This document shows positions 25,207 to 36,832 of a DNA stretch of 64,000 nucleotides, in pieces. The notes beneath the pieces are model-generated. The model was not told the origin of the DNA. It did not search any database and saw nothing but the letters and a program-made list of their open reading frames with translations. Positions within the stretch are counted from its first letter, which is position 1, and every line of letters begins with the position of its first letter. Made by a program: the position numbers and the translations under genes. Origin of the DNA: Campylorhamphus procurvoides. Taxonomy: Eukaryota > Chordata > Aves > Passeriformes > Dendrocolaptidae. The stretch spans positions 1,179,637 to 1,243,636 of the forward strand of contig WBMV01002673.1 of assembly GCA_013396655.1 (NCBI GenBank). The letters run 5' to 3'.

Positions 25207-25281
25207 GGTATCTCATTCCTCATGTCTTCTCAGTCCTTGCTCTTTGATCATGGGCTTCAAATCACACATATTAAAGCTCAG
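25207..25281 (+). other. Candidate exon, unassigned
   Basis: A consensus donor (agctcag followed by gtgagt) ends the segment at 25281. Two acceptors in the same frame are possible upstream: cattgacttacag before 25207, and the more pyrimidine-rich cctcatgtcttctcag before 25234. Either gives an open, phase 0-0 exon of 25 or 16 codons ending in LLFDHGLQITHIKAQ. It lies inside a 120-codon open frame (25114-25476). No similarity to a known family is recognised, and a pseudo-exon is a real possibility. Confidence 0.18.
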
Positions 25282-26898
25282 GTGAGTCACCAACATCACG
25301 AAAAACAAGATCAAGCCTGTTGTGTCCCATCTGCTTCATGCTCAGAAAACCAGTTGCACAGCTCCAGGACAGGGAAAGCCGTCGAGTGTCATGGAAAGAA
25401 GCCAATTTCCTTTTTGCCGTGTTCTCCATTTGCCATCTTTCTTTCGGTGCAAATTAACACTGACAGTATTTTATGACTTTTTTTCTCATCTGAGCTTCAG
25501 GCTGGTTTTCAGGAAAAGCTCACCCCAACAATCTTTCCCACAAAGAAGTTCACTTTACTTTACACTTCCTAGGACTGTGTTGACAGACCAGGAAAGCAGC
25601 ATGCTGCTTCTTTTCTTCACAACACTGTTGCTGCCATTAAAATAACAATACTACTTACAACACTTCTACCACCTATTGTGCTGAACAACTGTGCAACAGA
25701 AAATAAAGGCTTTCATATATCTGACTTAAGTCATTCAAGATTAAATGAATTCTAGATACTTCCATTTCAAACTGGGAAAAGTGATTTCTGATTTGCTAAT
25801 TGATCAAGGTCGTACATCCACATAGAAAAACATCTATGTCGTCTGTCTCACTAAATTAAATAACTTCCAAGTCCTTAATTCTAGGACCCCTTCCTCAAGT
25901 AAACACATCCATTTTAGCTTTGGACAACACTTTTCTTGCCCTAAATCTGATATTTTGTTTGAAACCTTCAAGCAACTGTATCTCAACTTAGATGCTATCT
26001 CCAAGCAACTCAGTACACCTACTTTCCAATGCAGGCGACATTAGAGGAGCACATTTCTGTACCCTGACCATTTCCATGTCAGCAGCCACAGCTTTTAATA
26101 TGGTTTTTTATTCTGCTACCAGTAGTGCAAACTACACGAGATGGATTTGCTTCCATTTTAATCCCATGTAAGCCTTATTTTAAGTAATAGCTCCTACTTT
26201 CAGGGATCCCAGGTTTTGTCAGTAATATCCATTTGAACAACAACCAGAAAAATGAGAATTGAAAAACAATCTAAATGTCTCCGATTGTCTGTATCACATA
26301 AGCCCTAGGTGGCACATCTCATCTTTGAGCTGCTGCTAAGCTCATGCCTTCATTTCCTGCAAATCAATGGAAGGGATATGAGGATTTCTGATATGGCTTC
26401 AGGAAACATGAACTTTCCTACAGGTTCCACTGATAATTAGCATTGCCCCAGAGGAATTTACTTGCTTAGGGAGTCCTAAACATAAATGAAAGCAAAGTTT
26501 CCATATGAATCTTAACTTTGGTAAACTATAAATGTCCATGATGGGTTTGAATTAATACCTAATTTCATTTTGTGAGGAAAGGATCTATAGAGACTATAAA
26601 TATCTGCCAAAATTTTGAAACAGGAGCACTAAAGACAGGCTTTTAAATCCCTACTAAGTAGCTGCTCATTTCAACTGGCATTCACATTTACTTTTATGAC
26701 CCCTTTTTTCAGACAAGGAACAGGACACATGAAATGTTTAGGATTTTAAGTATGATGTGCAGCTCTCCCCAGAAACAGTGCCCTACCCCACTCTTGAGAT
26801 GTCAGAAATGTAAATATTCCTTTTGAGCTCAAGGGATTCTCAATGCTGTTTCTAAGATCTGAACTTGCTTGTAAGTCAGCACTTTCCAGACCAGGTTA

Positions 26899-26926
26899 AG
26901 GAACTGAACTGAACTGTTCAGTTCCT
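26899..26926. repeat. Perfect 11-bp inverted repeat
   Basis: Arms aggaactgaac (26899-26909) and gttcagttcct (26916-26926) are exact reverse complements around a 6-base loop, tgaact. The stem is too short for a microRNA precursor. It contains overlapping gaactgaact and tgttca words but is not a standard steroid-receptor element (AGAACAnnnTGTTCT). Its function, if any, is unknown. Confidence 0.8.
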
Positions 26927-28494
26927 GAATCACCAAGGCCCTCACCTTCCCAAATATTTGCTATACCTTTCCAATAGGAAAGGGTCATCGGCTCCCATGT
27001 TAAAAGTAAACAGAAATTCCTTCATTATGTGAAAAAGCTTGCACTTTTAAGACTGATTGTATGTAGGCAACTTACTTTTGTAACTGGTTTTACATACCTA
27101 CAAGCTTGTTTTACTACTTATTTTCCCAGAGAGCAGCAGAAACATTTAAAATCCAGGATGTTTGAAGAATGGTATCCTCTCAGACAGGAACTTTATGAAA
27201 CCAGTTTTACCATTCTGTCTTTTCAAAGGCATGTGCTGATGTCTGATGTTCTTGTGAGGAGAACACAGGGAAGGGGATGCATTTATGCATCTGCAGCATG
27301 AAATTCCAGACTTTAGCAGAATATTTCACATGTATTAAACCAACACAGAAAATTGCTGTTTAAATGTCATTCAAATGAAGAGACTGCATATTAATCACTT
27401 TAAATGTCTGCTTGCTAGAAAAGGCCAAACAGATCTCTGACAGCGTTGGCTGGTAAGCTTTTCTCTTAACCTCACCTGGAATTCAGTGAATAGGCCTATT
27501 TAATTTTTAGTTGTGTTCTAAATTGGGCTTGTTCTCAACATACGCTTATCCCCAAGACTCCCCACAGAACCCCACACGAGTATAGGTACAGTCCTTTGAC
27601 CTCCTCCTCCCCAGACAGAGCAATTTGCCTTAGGAGTCAGTTTTAGCTACAGAGAAAACATTTGCAACAAGTGATGTGTGAACTCATTCATGGGCAGGCT
27701 TGGCAAGGAAGGGAACCTGCCAGAAAGGAGCTTCCCTGGCCAAACATTTTTATGGTCCCACTTGCATGGCCACGTACATTCTGTTTGCCATAAAGTTCAT
27801 TGATTTCAAATTAGAAGAACAGTAAATAAGATATTCTTGTAAGTATTCTTTATAGCTAGGAACCTATAACATTTAAAAGCCACACTTTTGGCAGCAGAGA
27901 GACAAAAGCCAGATTAGAGAAAGCAGGAAGGACACACATATGAAAACTGAGGTACTTTATGGCTTTGGGAAGAATGGAAATGTAGCAAATAAGAAACAGA
28001 GAAGAAGCCAAATGGGAGACACTAGACCAAGCTTGTAAGTAGAACAATTATGTGAAAAGACAGGGCAGAGACAAGCCCTATCATAGCTGCAACAGCTCCC
28101 TTCAATGTTTCCCCAAGGATAATTGTGCCTCCCTGAACTGCCATAATGGAACAGCAGACATAAAGAATGCAAGGCACTCACATCCTATGACAGTGGAGGC
28201 ACACAAATTACACAAAAAGGTGTGAGGGCTCGAGGAGCATTATTACCCTTCATAACACAGGTCTACATAACACCAGGAAAATTGATTAAATGAACTAGTA
28301 AAACTACCATCAAACAAGGGTCCAGGTGCAAGGACACTGACTTATCCAAGATCAACTCCATTTAAGATGAAAAAAAGATTCAGTTCTGGAAACTCATAGT
28401 TTGACAGATTCCAATAACTGTTAATTTCACATAGCTCATAATTGTGAAAAAAATAATCCACTGCTGCTTTGAGCTTTCGAGCTGTAGTTATTGT

Positions 28495-28519
28495 ACATAT
28501 GTGTACATGCTGAGCATGT
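28495..28519. repeat. Pair of short palindromes
   Basis: A palindrome of alternating purines and pyrimidines centred near 28499 (tgtaca-tatg-tgtaca) is followed directly by acatgct-g-agcatgt at 28505-28519. These are tight cruciform-prone words. They could be chance in A+T-rich DNA. Confidence 0.5.
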
Positions 28520-28953
28520 TTAGGTTGCATTGTCTTCAAATGAATAATTAAATTCTGTTATACTGTAGATGATATTTAATGTCCTGTCATATAATTAAAA
28601 ATCTACCATAATTCAATACATGTAAGAGAACGAGTGAACTTACAATTGTGTATTTGGTATTGTCAGAACTTGATAGAATGATTATGCTATAAAATTAGCT
28701 TTCCATTGAAGGATGTTCTGAAATGTCTTTAAAGACAGCTGGCAGCTTTTAAAGCTAGCCTCTGCTATGGATCGTGTTGAAATAGATTAATGAACATTTT
28801 CTTATGTTGCTCAAATCTCCCCATTTAAAGAAGCCAGAATTTGTTTTAAACTGGTAGGGCACAAATGATTAATTCCAGTCGCTTCAGAGACAGTCCTGCT
28901 GATTATACTATGAATGCAAGCATGTTCCCAGCTTAAATAGAAGCAACTCTCAC

Positions 28954-29034
28954 CAAAATGTGGCACCGTGTCTTCTCACAAGTACTGTCTTCTGTTTCTC
29001 CAGCAGCCCTTCTTACAGCACTTCCTTGGCACTC
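28954..29034 (-). other. Candidate exon, unassigned (best minus-strand splice pair)
   Basis: The minus strand has one of the strongest acceptors in the window: an almost pure pyrimidine run (ttttccccccttccttcctg) ending tctctgcacag before base 29034. A gtgaga donor follows base 28954. The 81 bases give exactly 27 open codons in phase 0-0, containing ECQGSAVRRAAGETEDSTC. It sits inside a 90-codon minus-strand open frame. The signals are good but the product is unrecognised. The fact that the complementary strand is also largely open lowers confidence in coding function. Confidence 0.22.
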
Positions 29035-31028
29035 CTGTGCAGAGATACAGGAAGGAAGGGGGGAAAAATTAATCTGACCTTTAGGGAACAAGGAGTCATC
29101 AGCACTATTGCTTTCAGTCCACCTGCCCATGGGGAAAAAGTGAAAACCATTCACATAAAATGGAGCTAAAAGAACATCACTCTGGTTGCAAAATGAGGCT
29201 TTCAAACCTGAGGAATCACCAGAATTAAGGTGACTTGTGTGACACTATGTATTTGAGTACAGTTTTTAATTACACACCATAAATGAATTTTCACAAGTTC
29301 CAGGCTTCACTCACACAGAAATGGACAAAACTCACTCAAGACTTGGGTTTGTAATAAACATTGTTCAGGCTACAAAGAAGAGGAAGAAGCAACTGCTTTA
29401 GGCACCAAAATGCTCTATACCCCCGTGTGCATGGAGAACTGAGGGCACACTGGTGGGTAAGAGCATAGCCCTGCTCCCCTGCCAACAGCCAGACATTGCA
29501 TAAGCTGTGGCTTCATTTGGATACCACTATGGATTTCCAGGAGGAGAGAAGGTTCTGCTGTTTATATCTCCAGCAACTCAAAGGAACTCAATTCTTCACT
29601 TCTCCTGCATGCCTTAGAGGTTAATTGCTCCTTCTTTTGTCATCCCTCCACTTTTCCCATAGTCCTACAGTCATCTTTAGATAGTGTTGTGCCCCACTCT
29701 GTCCCATGCTTGTCCTGAAGATCAGACGCCAGCCACACAAACCAAGAGGGATCATGGGTATGAAAATGTGAACTTTCCATTCAAAACCTGCAAAGAGGGC
29801 AACAAGCAGCAGAATGTCTTCAGCTCTGAGGGTATATACTCCCTCTCAGTTTAGTTCAAAGTCTTAATTACAACTTTGGAAAGAACAACAAACATCCAGG
29901 TCTAACATGGGTGATATCTCTGGAGGAAGAGGAACTGGTCCCAGCTAAGGTTTTGCTATCTTTGTGAGAGATGAGTACAGTGGTGGAGTTTCTTGTTTAC
30001 AGTATGAGACATGAAAATTGCAAGCATCGTCCTAAGCTCCAGCTTCTCTGAAGTCCAATTTATTTCCATGGAAAGAACTGCTGTTAGGGCAGTAGAAACC
30101 TCTCTGACTTCAGCTGAATTCAGCCTCAACATGAGACAGAGGAGCAAATCTCTCTCCCCAGAGAAAGTAACAGTATAAATAAAAGGGAAAGTAAATGAAA
30201 GAAACTGCAAAAGAGAAAGTATGAAAAGCAAAAACCACAATTAAACTGAGATTAGTCATTAGGGGGTGGTCAGAGCTGCCACTTGTCTCTGTCTGAAAAA
30301 CACTGAATCTTTTGTCTCAGTCTTCAGTGATTATCTGAAACTTGTAACAGTACAAGCACACACCATGGCCACAGGGAGTGTGGGATATGCTAGCACAGAT
30401 GGATCCCAAGTCTGGTAGCTGGGTAGCTCCTTCTTTTATCACAAGAAAAGGCAGAGTAAGTACTTAGGATAAGTAGTTTTGCTCCATCCCCTCTACTCTT
30501 CTATGACCACACCAGGTAGTAGCTGTCACTTATTTTCCCTTGTGATTCTACAATAGTTTTTCACCACAGGCTTTTTATGTCTCAACACCAAAGTTGCTCC
30601 ACACCTTTCATAAAGGGAGGGGATGCAGTGCTGAGCTCTGTGAAAAGAGCTGCTGATTTCCTCTGCTGTTCCTGCTTAGGCTGCAGGAAACAGCAACAAA
30701 CAGAGCTCAGGGATAAGATGGTTGCAAACACATCATTCAGATGCATCAGTGGATATTTAAAGTTTAGTCTTTTGCTAATTCAGGAACACAAATAACTAAT
30801 TGTACTCTGTCTAGCTCAGATTACGTCTGAGGATGGATCTTGTGGGCAACTGGGAAAGAACGCTGCCTTTGCTTTTATTGTGGGATGCATTCCCTAAGCA
30901 TAGCGCCAGTGGAGATGGCTGAAGGGGATTACACCTGGTGAGGGAGGAAATTACAACCATAATAATTAGTATCAAATTAGCTGCTGTCTCATCTGGAGCC
31001 AGGCAAGCCCATCACATTCCTTTTTCCA

Positions 31029-31043
31029 GCTGCCCTCTGGTGG
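31029..31043 (-). promoter_or_regulatory. CTCF-binding motif (near-perfect core)
   Basis: Read on the minus strand, the site is CCACCAGAGGGCAGC. This agrees at every position with the vertebrate CTCF core CCASYAGRKGGCRS. CTCF is the zinc-finger architectural protein that anchors cohesin loops, and motif orientation determines loop direction. This site points left (minus). It coincides with the 5' end of the plus-strand candidate exon at 31030-31101, so part of the apparent acceptor context may simply reflect the motif. Occupancy depends on cell type and is inferred, not seen. Confidence 0.65.
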
Positions 31044-31101
31044 AAGAAGGCTCTGCAGAACAGCCCCAGGCAGAAAAGCCTCGGTGCTGTGCACAGGCCA
31101 G
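31030..31101 (+). other. Candidate exon, unassigned
   Basis: The acceptor (cacattcctttttccag, ending at 31029) and the donor (ggccag followed by gtgagg, from 31102) are both strong. The 72 bases between them have no stop in any of the three plus-strand frames. This makes the segment easy to splice but gives no frame preference, so coding and non-coding exons are equally plausible. Its first bases overlap a CTCF core motif. No protein family is recognised. Confidence 0.2.
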
Positions 31102-31399
31102 GTGAGGGCCACAGGTGGCTTCCACATCCTGCTTCATTTCACTGGAAAGTGGTTGTGGATGGTTCACTTGTGACTTAAGCCAGGAGGGACCAAATTAGGG
31201 TGACCAAACCCTGAGCAGATGCTCCCTGCCCAGGGGCAGGAGAGCTCTGTGAGGCCAATCTGGAGTGGTTGACATCCCTTTAGTAAAGCACCTCTTCTTA
31301 TGTGCTCAACAGGTTTGTGACAAGGGGGTCGACAACATTTGCTGTATTTATGTCCAAGACTTCTAAAGCTGACCAGAACCATGTTTGCAAAGCTCTAAA

Positions 31400-31500
31400 G
31401 TAAGGTCTACATATTAATCAGAAAATGGCTCTCTAGTTTTAATTATGATATCAAAATACTTGTTAATTAAATAGAGTTGTTCTTACTGCTTTCCCTCTGA
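31400..31500. promoter_or_regulatory. Homeodomain-rich A+T block
   Basis: Several TAAT-core words occur within 100 bp (attaatcag, tttaattatg, gttaattaaat). Such clustering is found in developmental enhancers but also arises readily in A+T-rich DNA. It is listed because it lies between, and close to, the CTCF-like sites. Confidence 0.15.
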
Positions 31501-31934
31501 GTTTGGCTACATGCTGGTACCATTCCATCTTCAGAGAGACCAATGAAACCTTTAACTGGGCAGCTCCATGCTTGGTGCCCCAAGCTCAAGTCACTTACTA
31601 GCCCATCCCCATCCTCTCCTTGTGGGTGATGGTTGTGGCATTGTGTCTCAGGAAAAACACAGAAGCTCGATCCAAAGCAGAGGAAATAACAAAAACCAGG
31701 ATGGAAACCCTGCCCAGGGGCATGGCAGGTCTACAGGCAAGAGGCACGGCCATGCAAGGTGAAGGGATGAGTGTTCAGGACAGCAAGGACGAGTAACCAA
31801 ACAATAGGCTCAAACTTAGCACACAAACGTTTGAGGGGCTGGGCTGTGTGGGGCAGTAAGTAACTTTCTATCTCTGCATTTTATGGTTCTACACAAGAGG
31901 AAGAAACCCAGAAGCCAGGGGACAGCACAAGTGG

Positions 31935-32060
31935 CCCTCGACATGGCAGGAGGAATCACAGACTGTTTGTGGTCAGAAGGCATCCTTGAGTCCAGCCCCC
32001 TGCTCCGAGAAGAGCTGGTTGGAGCAGCATCACATCCTGCTGGAACCAGCACCCTCCCAG
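31935..32060 (-). mobile_element. Degraded CR1-like fragment
   Basis: The plus strand keeps the order of CR1 reverse-complement landmarks: 'gaggaatcacagactgttt' (compare gaatcacagaatggttt), then 'gtccagccccctgctc' (compare gtccaaccccctgct), then 'agagctggttgg' (compare agagcaggttgc). The spacing is roughly right for the CR1 3' end, but identity between landmarks is low. It is best read as an old relic, oriented on the minus strand. A chance resemblance is possible. Confidence 0.4.
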
Positions 32061-32099
32061 GGTTAGCCCTCCTCCTCCACCTCCCTGGGTTCCCCCTGT

Positions 32100-35000
32100 G
32101 GGGAAACACCCAGAGGTGGGAATTAGGTACCTTGTTTTCACTGCTGCAAAGCAGAGGGGGAAAAAAGTGTGACTTTGTTGGCCTGTCTCAGCATGTGGCC
32201 CCAGTCTTGGTTCTTTAACTGCTGTAGACAGGAGAGCTTTGTAAGCCTCTGGGTGTGGGAATGGTCTTGGGGTGCTCACCTCAGTGTCCTACCATGATAC
32301 TGCCAGAGGTGCTGTGCTCCTGGAGAAATTGCTGCAGCTGAGACCTGGACCAGTTTTGGTGCCTGTGGCTTTGCAGGGGTAGAGGTTCGGGCAAGAGTTT
32401 TGTCCAGGGATTGAGACTGTGTTTGTGAAAATAATCCCACATCAAGCCTTCTTCCTGCTTAGCCAAGGCACAGGCTGTTGGAAGAATATAGTATGTCTTT
32501 TACCTTAGGGGCATCTCAGAAAAGGGGGCTTATGTTGAACCTTTTTATTGGGGGACATAAGGATTGCCAGAATAAAGAGGCAGGAGAATGTTTAGTTTTG
32601 GAGAGGGAGAGCCTGGTTTGCATAGTGCCATCAGCACCAGCAGCACCACAGTTCCTGTCCTTTATCCTGATGGTGCCTTGTCCCCCTGCACCACCACAAA
32701 GCCCTGAACTGTGCTAGGAACTTACACAGCTACACCAAAAATATATGAAAGTAGCACCTCATCTCCTCTCTTTATGAATGGTATGGAGCCACTTTGGCAT
32801 TGGGACATTAAAAGCATACAGTGAAAAACTCTTGAGGCTCACCAGTAAAATGTAACACAACTCTATGTGTTCACACAGTCCTGTACAACCAGACAGGCAG
32901 AGCCACACACAGCTGGGAGGTCAGGCAGGGCTTGGGGAGTGGGAGAGTGAGATGTGGGCTGCACTACCCTCAGTATCCTTGGCCACTCTCCAGTCACTTC
33001 CCACCACACATTAATGTGCATGATTGGTATTCTTGGAGCCTTAGAATGCAGAACAGACGATGAGTTCAAAACTCTGCATTAGAACATAATCTCTCCTATG
33101 ACTCCCCAAATTGCACACACCCCCCTAGGTTACCTGACTGCCCTTCCTGCCCTGAGAGAACTAATAACACTCATCCAGAGCTGCTTCCCCTTGGCAGGAA
33201 CTGCTGGTGTCACACGAGTTCTGGATCAGCAGGGACACCCTCTGTATTTGGCCTAATCAGCTGTAACAGAGGGGGAGAGCAAAATCCAGTCCATGTGCCC
33301 GGGGCCTCCTCTCCACTGAACATGAGCAGTTCCACACCAAGATGCTGACCCCACACCCGACAGCACTGGAGCTTCACAGACTCTGGACCTCAAACAGTTC
33401 CCTGCTCCCACACTCCCCTCCCCTAAAACATGAAGCCTGGATGGGGCTGTGGGCAGGGCTTTGTTTTCTTGCCCACATGATTTACAGGGCTGCCTTTCTT
33501 TGCTCCCCTGCATTTGCAGGCACTGGGCATCCCCGGGTGTGTGAGTGGCGTGGGAGTTTCAATGAGAGAGATTTATAGAAGAGATAAAAGAATCCTGTTT
33601 GACATCACAGACACTGATGATGATTTTCAGCAGTATTTCTTCATAATTTAAATTGTATTGGAACACTTTTCAGAGAGAATGGGTTTCTATTCCATTACTT
33701 TCATAAATGATTTCGATAAATCTCTCTTGAAATTTAAAACACATATGGAAGTGTATCAATGAAAAAGTAAACCCTATTCTTGTCTACCAAGCCTTCTACC
33801 TGACTAGGGGTGGGATGAGAGTGTTCAGATTTTCTTTTTACCTTTCAAAAGCCTTACAATTACACTATGAAGTGATAAAGGCACTTCGTGGTTTCTATTA
33901 TTTCAGTTTTTCATGTTGGTATTATATGAAAATGTTTCACATAAGCTGTGCCTAAGCACATGTACACATGTAATTCTGCAACATATCAACAAAATTCCCA
34001 GATGCATGAAGCTTTTAGACCACAAACATGGCAAGAGTACTGAGAAAGGAAAGCATATTTTCCACCACATGTTTACAGCAGAACCAAAGGGTGTGACTCA
34101 GTTTCCCTTCAGTCCTTTGGAACACAAAAAATCACAAAAAACACACTCAAGACCCACACTCACAGCACCACCACAATGAGCCCTTCATTAGTTGGCACTT
34201 CCCATCAGACTGTTAAAGGGGACACAGGTTTACCAAACAGCTAATCCTTGATAATGAAAGGTTTCCAACAAAGCTGCCTTTCCAGGGAGTCTGGGCACTT
34301 TCACATTAGCAAGAAGTGAATAGACAAAGTGGTTCAGGAAATGTGCCAAACAGTAGCTCATGCATTGAAACACAAAGACCTGCAGTCTTTAGGGAGCTAA
34401 AGAAAGAATACAGTAGTGTTTTGAGTTGTTTCTTGCCATCATAATTACTTTCTTTTTCACTTCATTTCATATTATTTAATTAATAGTCTTCAAACTATAG
34501 AATATCTACACATTTGTCTCTTAAATTTCATTTGCTAAAAAGGAATCACTCCCTGCAGTACCCTAAACCACTCTCCATGTGGGCCAGGTTTCCTCTCTTT
34601 GCTGTGGGCCTCTTCTGGACATATGCCACTTCTCTTACCATCAGTCCCTATGCAACTGTAACACCATCGGCAGCCACCCCTTCATTTCCTCAGGGTTTTG
34701 TTTTAGTTTGGTATTTAACAACCAACAATTGGATCTTTCCCTTCTGGGATTTATTTTAAGAAGGCTTTGTTTAATCAAAGGCAATTAGGCCTTTAAGTTC
34801 CAAGATAAGTATTTTTCCTTTAGAATAGTAAAGGCGATGCATATTATTTGGATTTAGATAAAGAATGTCAGGATTACCATAAAAACATGAAATAGAAGGT
34901 TATGGAAACAGATTTTCTTTCTGACAGAAGGGCATGGCAAAACAAATTCAGGGTGGCTGAAGAATGAGCTCACAAGGACAGAGAAGCTGTAGGGTGGACA

Positions 35001-35500
35001 GGTTTGAGCAGGGAAGCACAAGGCGTACATAAACCTGAGTGCCCTGTGGAGCTCTGGGAGGGACTGTGCTACCCTTGGTCACCCTCCCTGCAGCTGCTGA
35101 GGGGAGCAGGAGAGCACACCTGGCATGTGTTGTACCTTCTCATAAAGGGCAGCAACACCCTACAGCAAGCAGAAAGCAGTCCTGGCCATTCCTCACTTAC
35201 CCACCTATCCCTCTATTTTTTCTCTCCAAGGGAATATGATGGAACTGTGGACTTCACTGGGAGCACCTGGCCCTCAGTCTCATGTGCATGGTGGGGTGGA
35301 CAAAGAGAGTGTGTAGGGAAGAAGACACCCGGGATAACCCAGCACTGAAAACCCTTGAGACAGACCTAGGCTGACACCTGATGGTTCAAGTTCAAGTCTG
35401 GGGATGGTTACAGTACTGCTCCTGCTGGTTTGCTGACAGACTACTCCACTTCCTATGGCAGCCACTTCGAAGAAGAAGCTTTTATGTCGACACCCATGTG
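32100..35500. other. Gene-free stretch, locally G+C-richer
   Basis: Overlapping open frames on both strands, none recognised. The stretch is richer in CC and GG steps than its surroundings (for example 33,120-33,560) but has few CpGs. No splice-signal pair convincing enough to list was noticed. Confidence 0.5.
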
Positions 35501-35539
35501 GTTCTAATCCGTTTATATTCCAGCAGAATTAGCCACCTC

Positions 35540-35640
35540 ACGAGTTCAGCTCCGAAAGTCCCCTGCCGTGCTGCCGAAGGGGTTCCCTCCGCCCGGGTGC
35601 CAGCAGCCAGCAGAGGGCAAGCTGCCCCCGCTCCATTTCC
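35540..35640. promoter_or_regulatory. Small CpG-enriched patch
   Basis: About 100 bp with a visibly raised CpG count (cgag, ccgaaag, gccgtg, gccgaag, ccgcccggg, ccccgctcc) in a window where CpG is rare. It is too short for a CpG island. It contains the plus-strand CTCF motif at 35607-35621, and CTCF binding tends to keep local CpGs unmethylated, which would explain their retention. A 136-codon open frame (35381-35791) crosses it without a recognised product. Confidence 0.4.
35607..35621 (+). promoter_or_regulatory. CTCF-binding motif
   Basis: The sequence CCAGCAGAGGGCAAG matches the CTCF core CCASYAGRKGGCRS at 13 of 14 positions, with only the last (A for S) differing. A second partial CCAGCAG copy lies directly upstream (35600-35606). 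The motif points right, opposite to the one at 31029, so the two form a divergent pair 4.6 kb apart. Divergent CTCF sites are the usual signature of a boundary between chromatin loop domains. Binding is inferred from motif quality only. Confidence 0.55.
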
Positions 35641-36739
35641 TTCAAAAACAGCTGAGCAAATACATTTTTGGACTGAGCTGGGGTTGGGGGGGAACGCAGT
35701 AACCCGCCAGTGTTGGAAAAGAAAGATGAGCCACACATCAAGTGTCTCTCCAAAACAGGCTCCTGGAATAACTCTATTTCAACCCATATAGTCTGTTACT
35801 TTTCTAAAAAACATTCTTGCAAAACAAGGGTTGCAAACCTTCACATTCTTGATTTCCTAAACTATGTCACTAAGGTTAGCAGTGAATGGATACCAATGAG
35901 ATCTACCTGAAGCTGGAGGTACTGAAGGTCTGTGATCTCTGTAGGGTGCACAAGAGGCTTTTGTGCTGAGTGAGCAACCATAACAAGGTGCTGGTGAGGA
36001 CATGAGGCTCTGCCAGGAAGCACAGCTACTATGCCAAGAAAGCTCCAGCCTGTGGGGCAGGTCCCTCGTGTGACAGTCTGCTTTTGTAGCATTTTGTTGA
36101 CCTCTAGGCTGAACAGGACCCATCACCATGCTGGGCATTTCCTAGCTGGCCTGGCACAGGCACAGAGTTTGCTGCTCACTCCCCAAAGCAAGAGGTACCC
36201 AACCTGAGCACTCCAACTGTCCCATACTGTGTCCATCAGTGAGAGGGACAATCCTACCAGCAACCACAAAGGCATGTCTGCTTCCCTTCTAGCCTGCCCA
36301 TCTTTTCCTCAGAACTTTATTGACTCCTCATGTGAGTCTCACAAACTCAGCTGAAGCACAGAGGAGCAGTTGAACCCCTTCTTTGTGGCGTCTTTCTGCA
36401 AAATGTTGGGAGTTGTGCTGGAAACCATCACTTTTCAACTCCACATCCCATATTTCTTCATTCCCACCCATGGTGCAGACCAGCATTTGCAAATGAAGAA
36501 CTGGAATGTCTCCGTGACAGAGATGTACAAAATGGCATTAGTGTTTTGACTGAACTTAAGACTGCAGAGAATAAATTGGGTGGGTCATCCTGCTTGAGAA
36601 CAACGCCCATTCCAACAAAGATAAATATATCCTTGCCTTAAAAGTGCAAGGCAAATTGGGTCTCAATTCTTGTCCGATTGTGGGGGGAGCACTTTGAAGG
36701 TGTAAGGACTATGAGCAAAGGATGTAAAATAAGGCTTAC

Positions 36740-36832
36740 CATCAGAGCAGTTTCTACAGCCCTTAAAGCTATCTGAAGTTGAACATTTGCCATACTGGAG
36801 TCCTCTACTACTTGTTTATTCGTCACAGTAAA
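36740..36832 (-). other. Candidate exon, unassigned
   Basis: On the minus strand a moderate acceptor (taacttctttggttcaattag) precedes base 36832, and a good donor (ctgatg followed by gtaagc) follows base 36740. The 93 bases are exactly 31 open codons in phase 0-0, including VVEDSSMANVQLQIALRAVE, which would form an amphipathic helix. This is among the most protein-like short segments in the window by composition. No family is recognised, and no matching neighbouring exon could be proved. Confidence 0.2.

Noticed and set aside
26899..26926. microRNA precursor
   Set aside because: The stem has only 11 pairs, while a microRNA hairpin needs roughly 25-33.
35381..35791. 136-codon plus-strand open frame
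   Set aside because: It crosses a CpG-richer patch where stop codons are naturally rarer. The opposite strand is open too, and no domain is visible.
35880..36135. Possible processed pseudogene; a gataccaatgagatc word recalls a ribosomal protein L19 segment
   Set aside because: Similarity stops after about five codons in all frames, and no poly(A) tail or flanking duplication is present.
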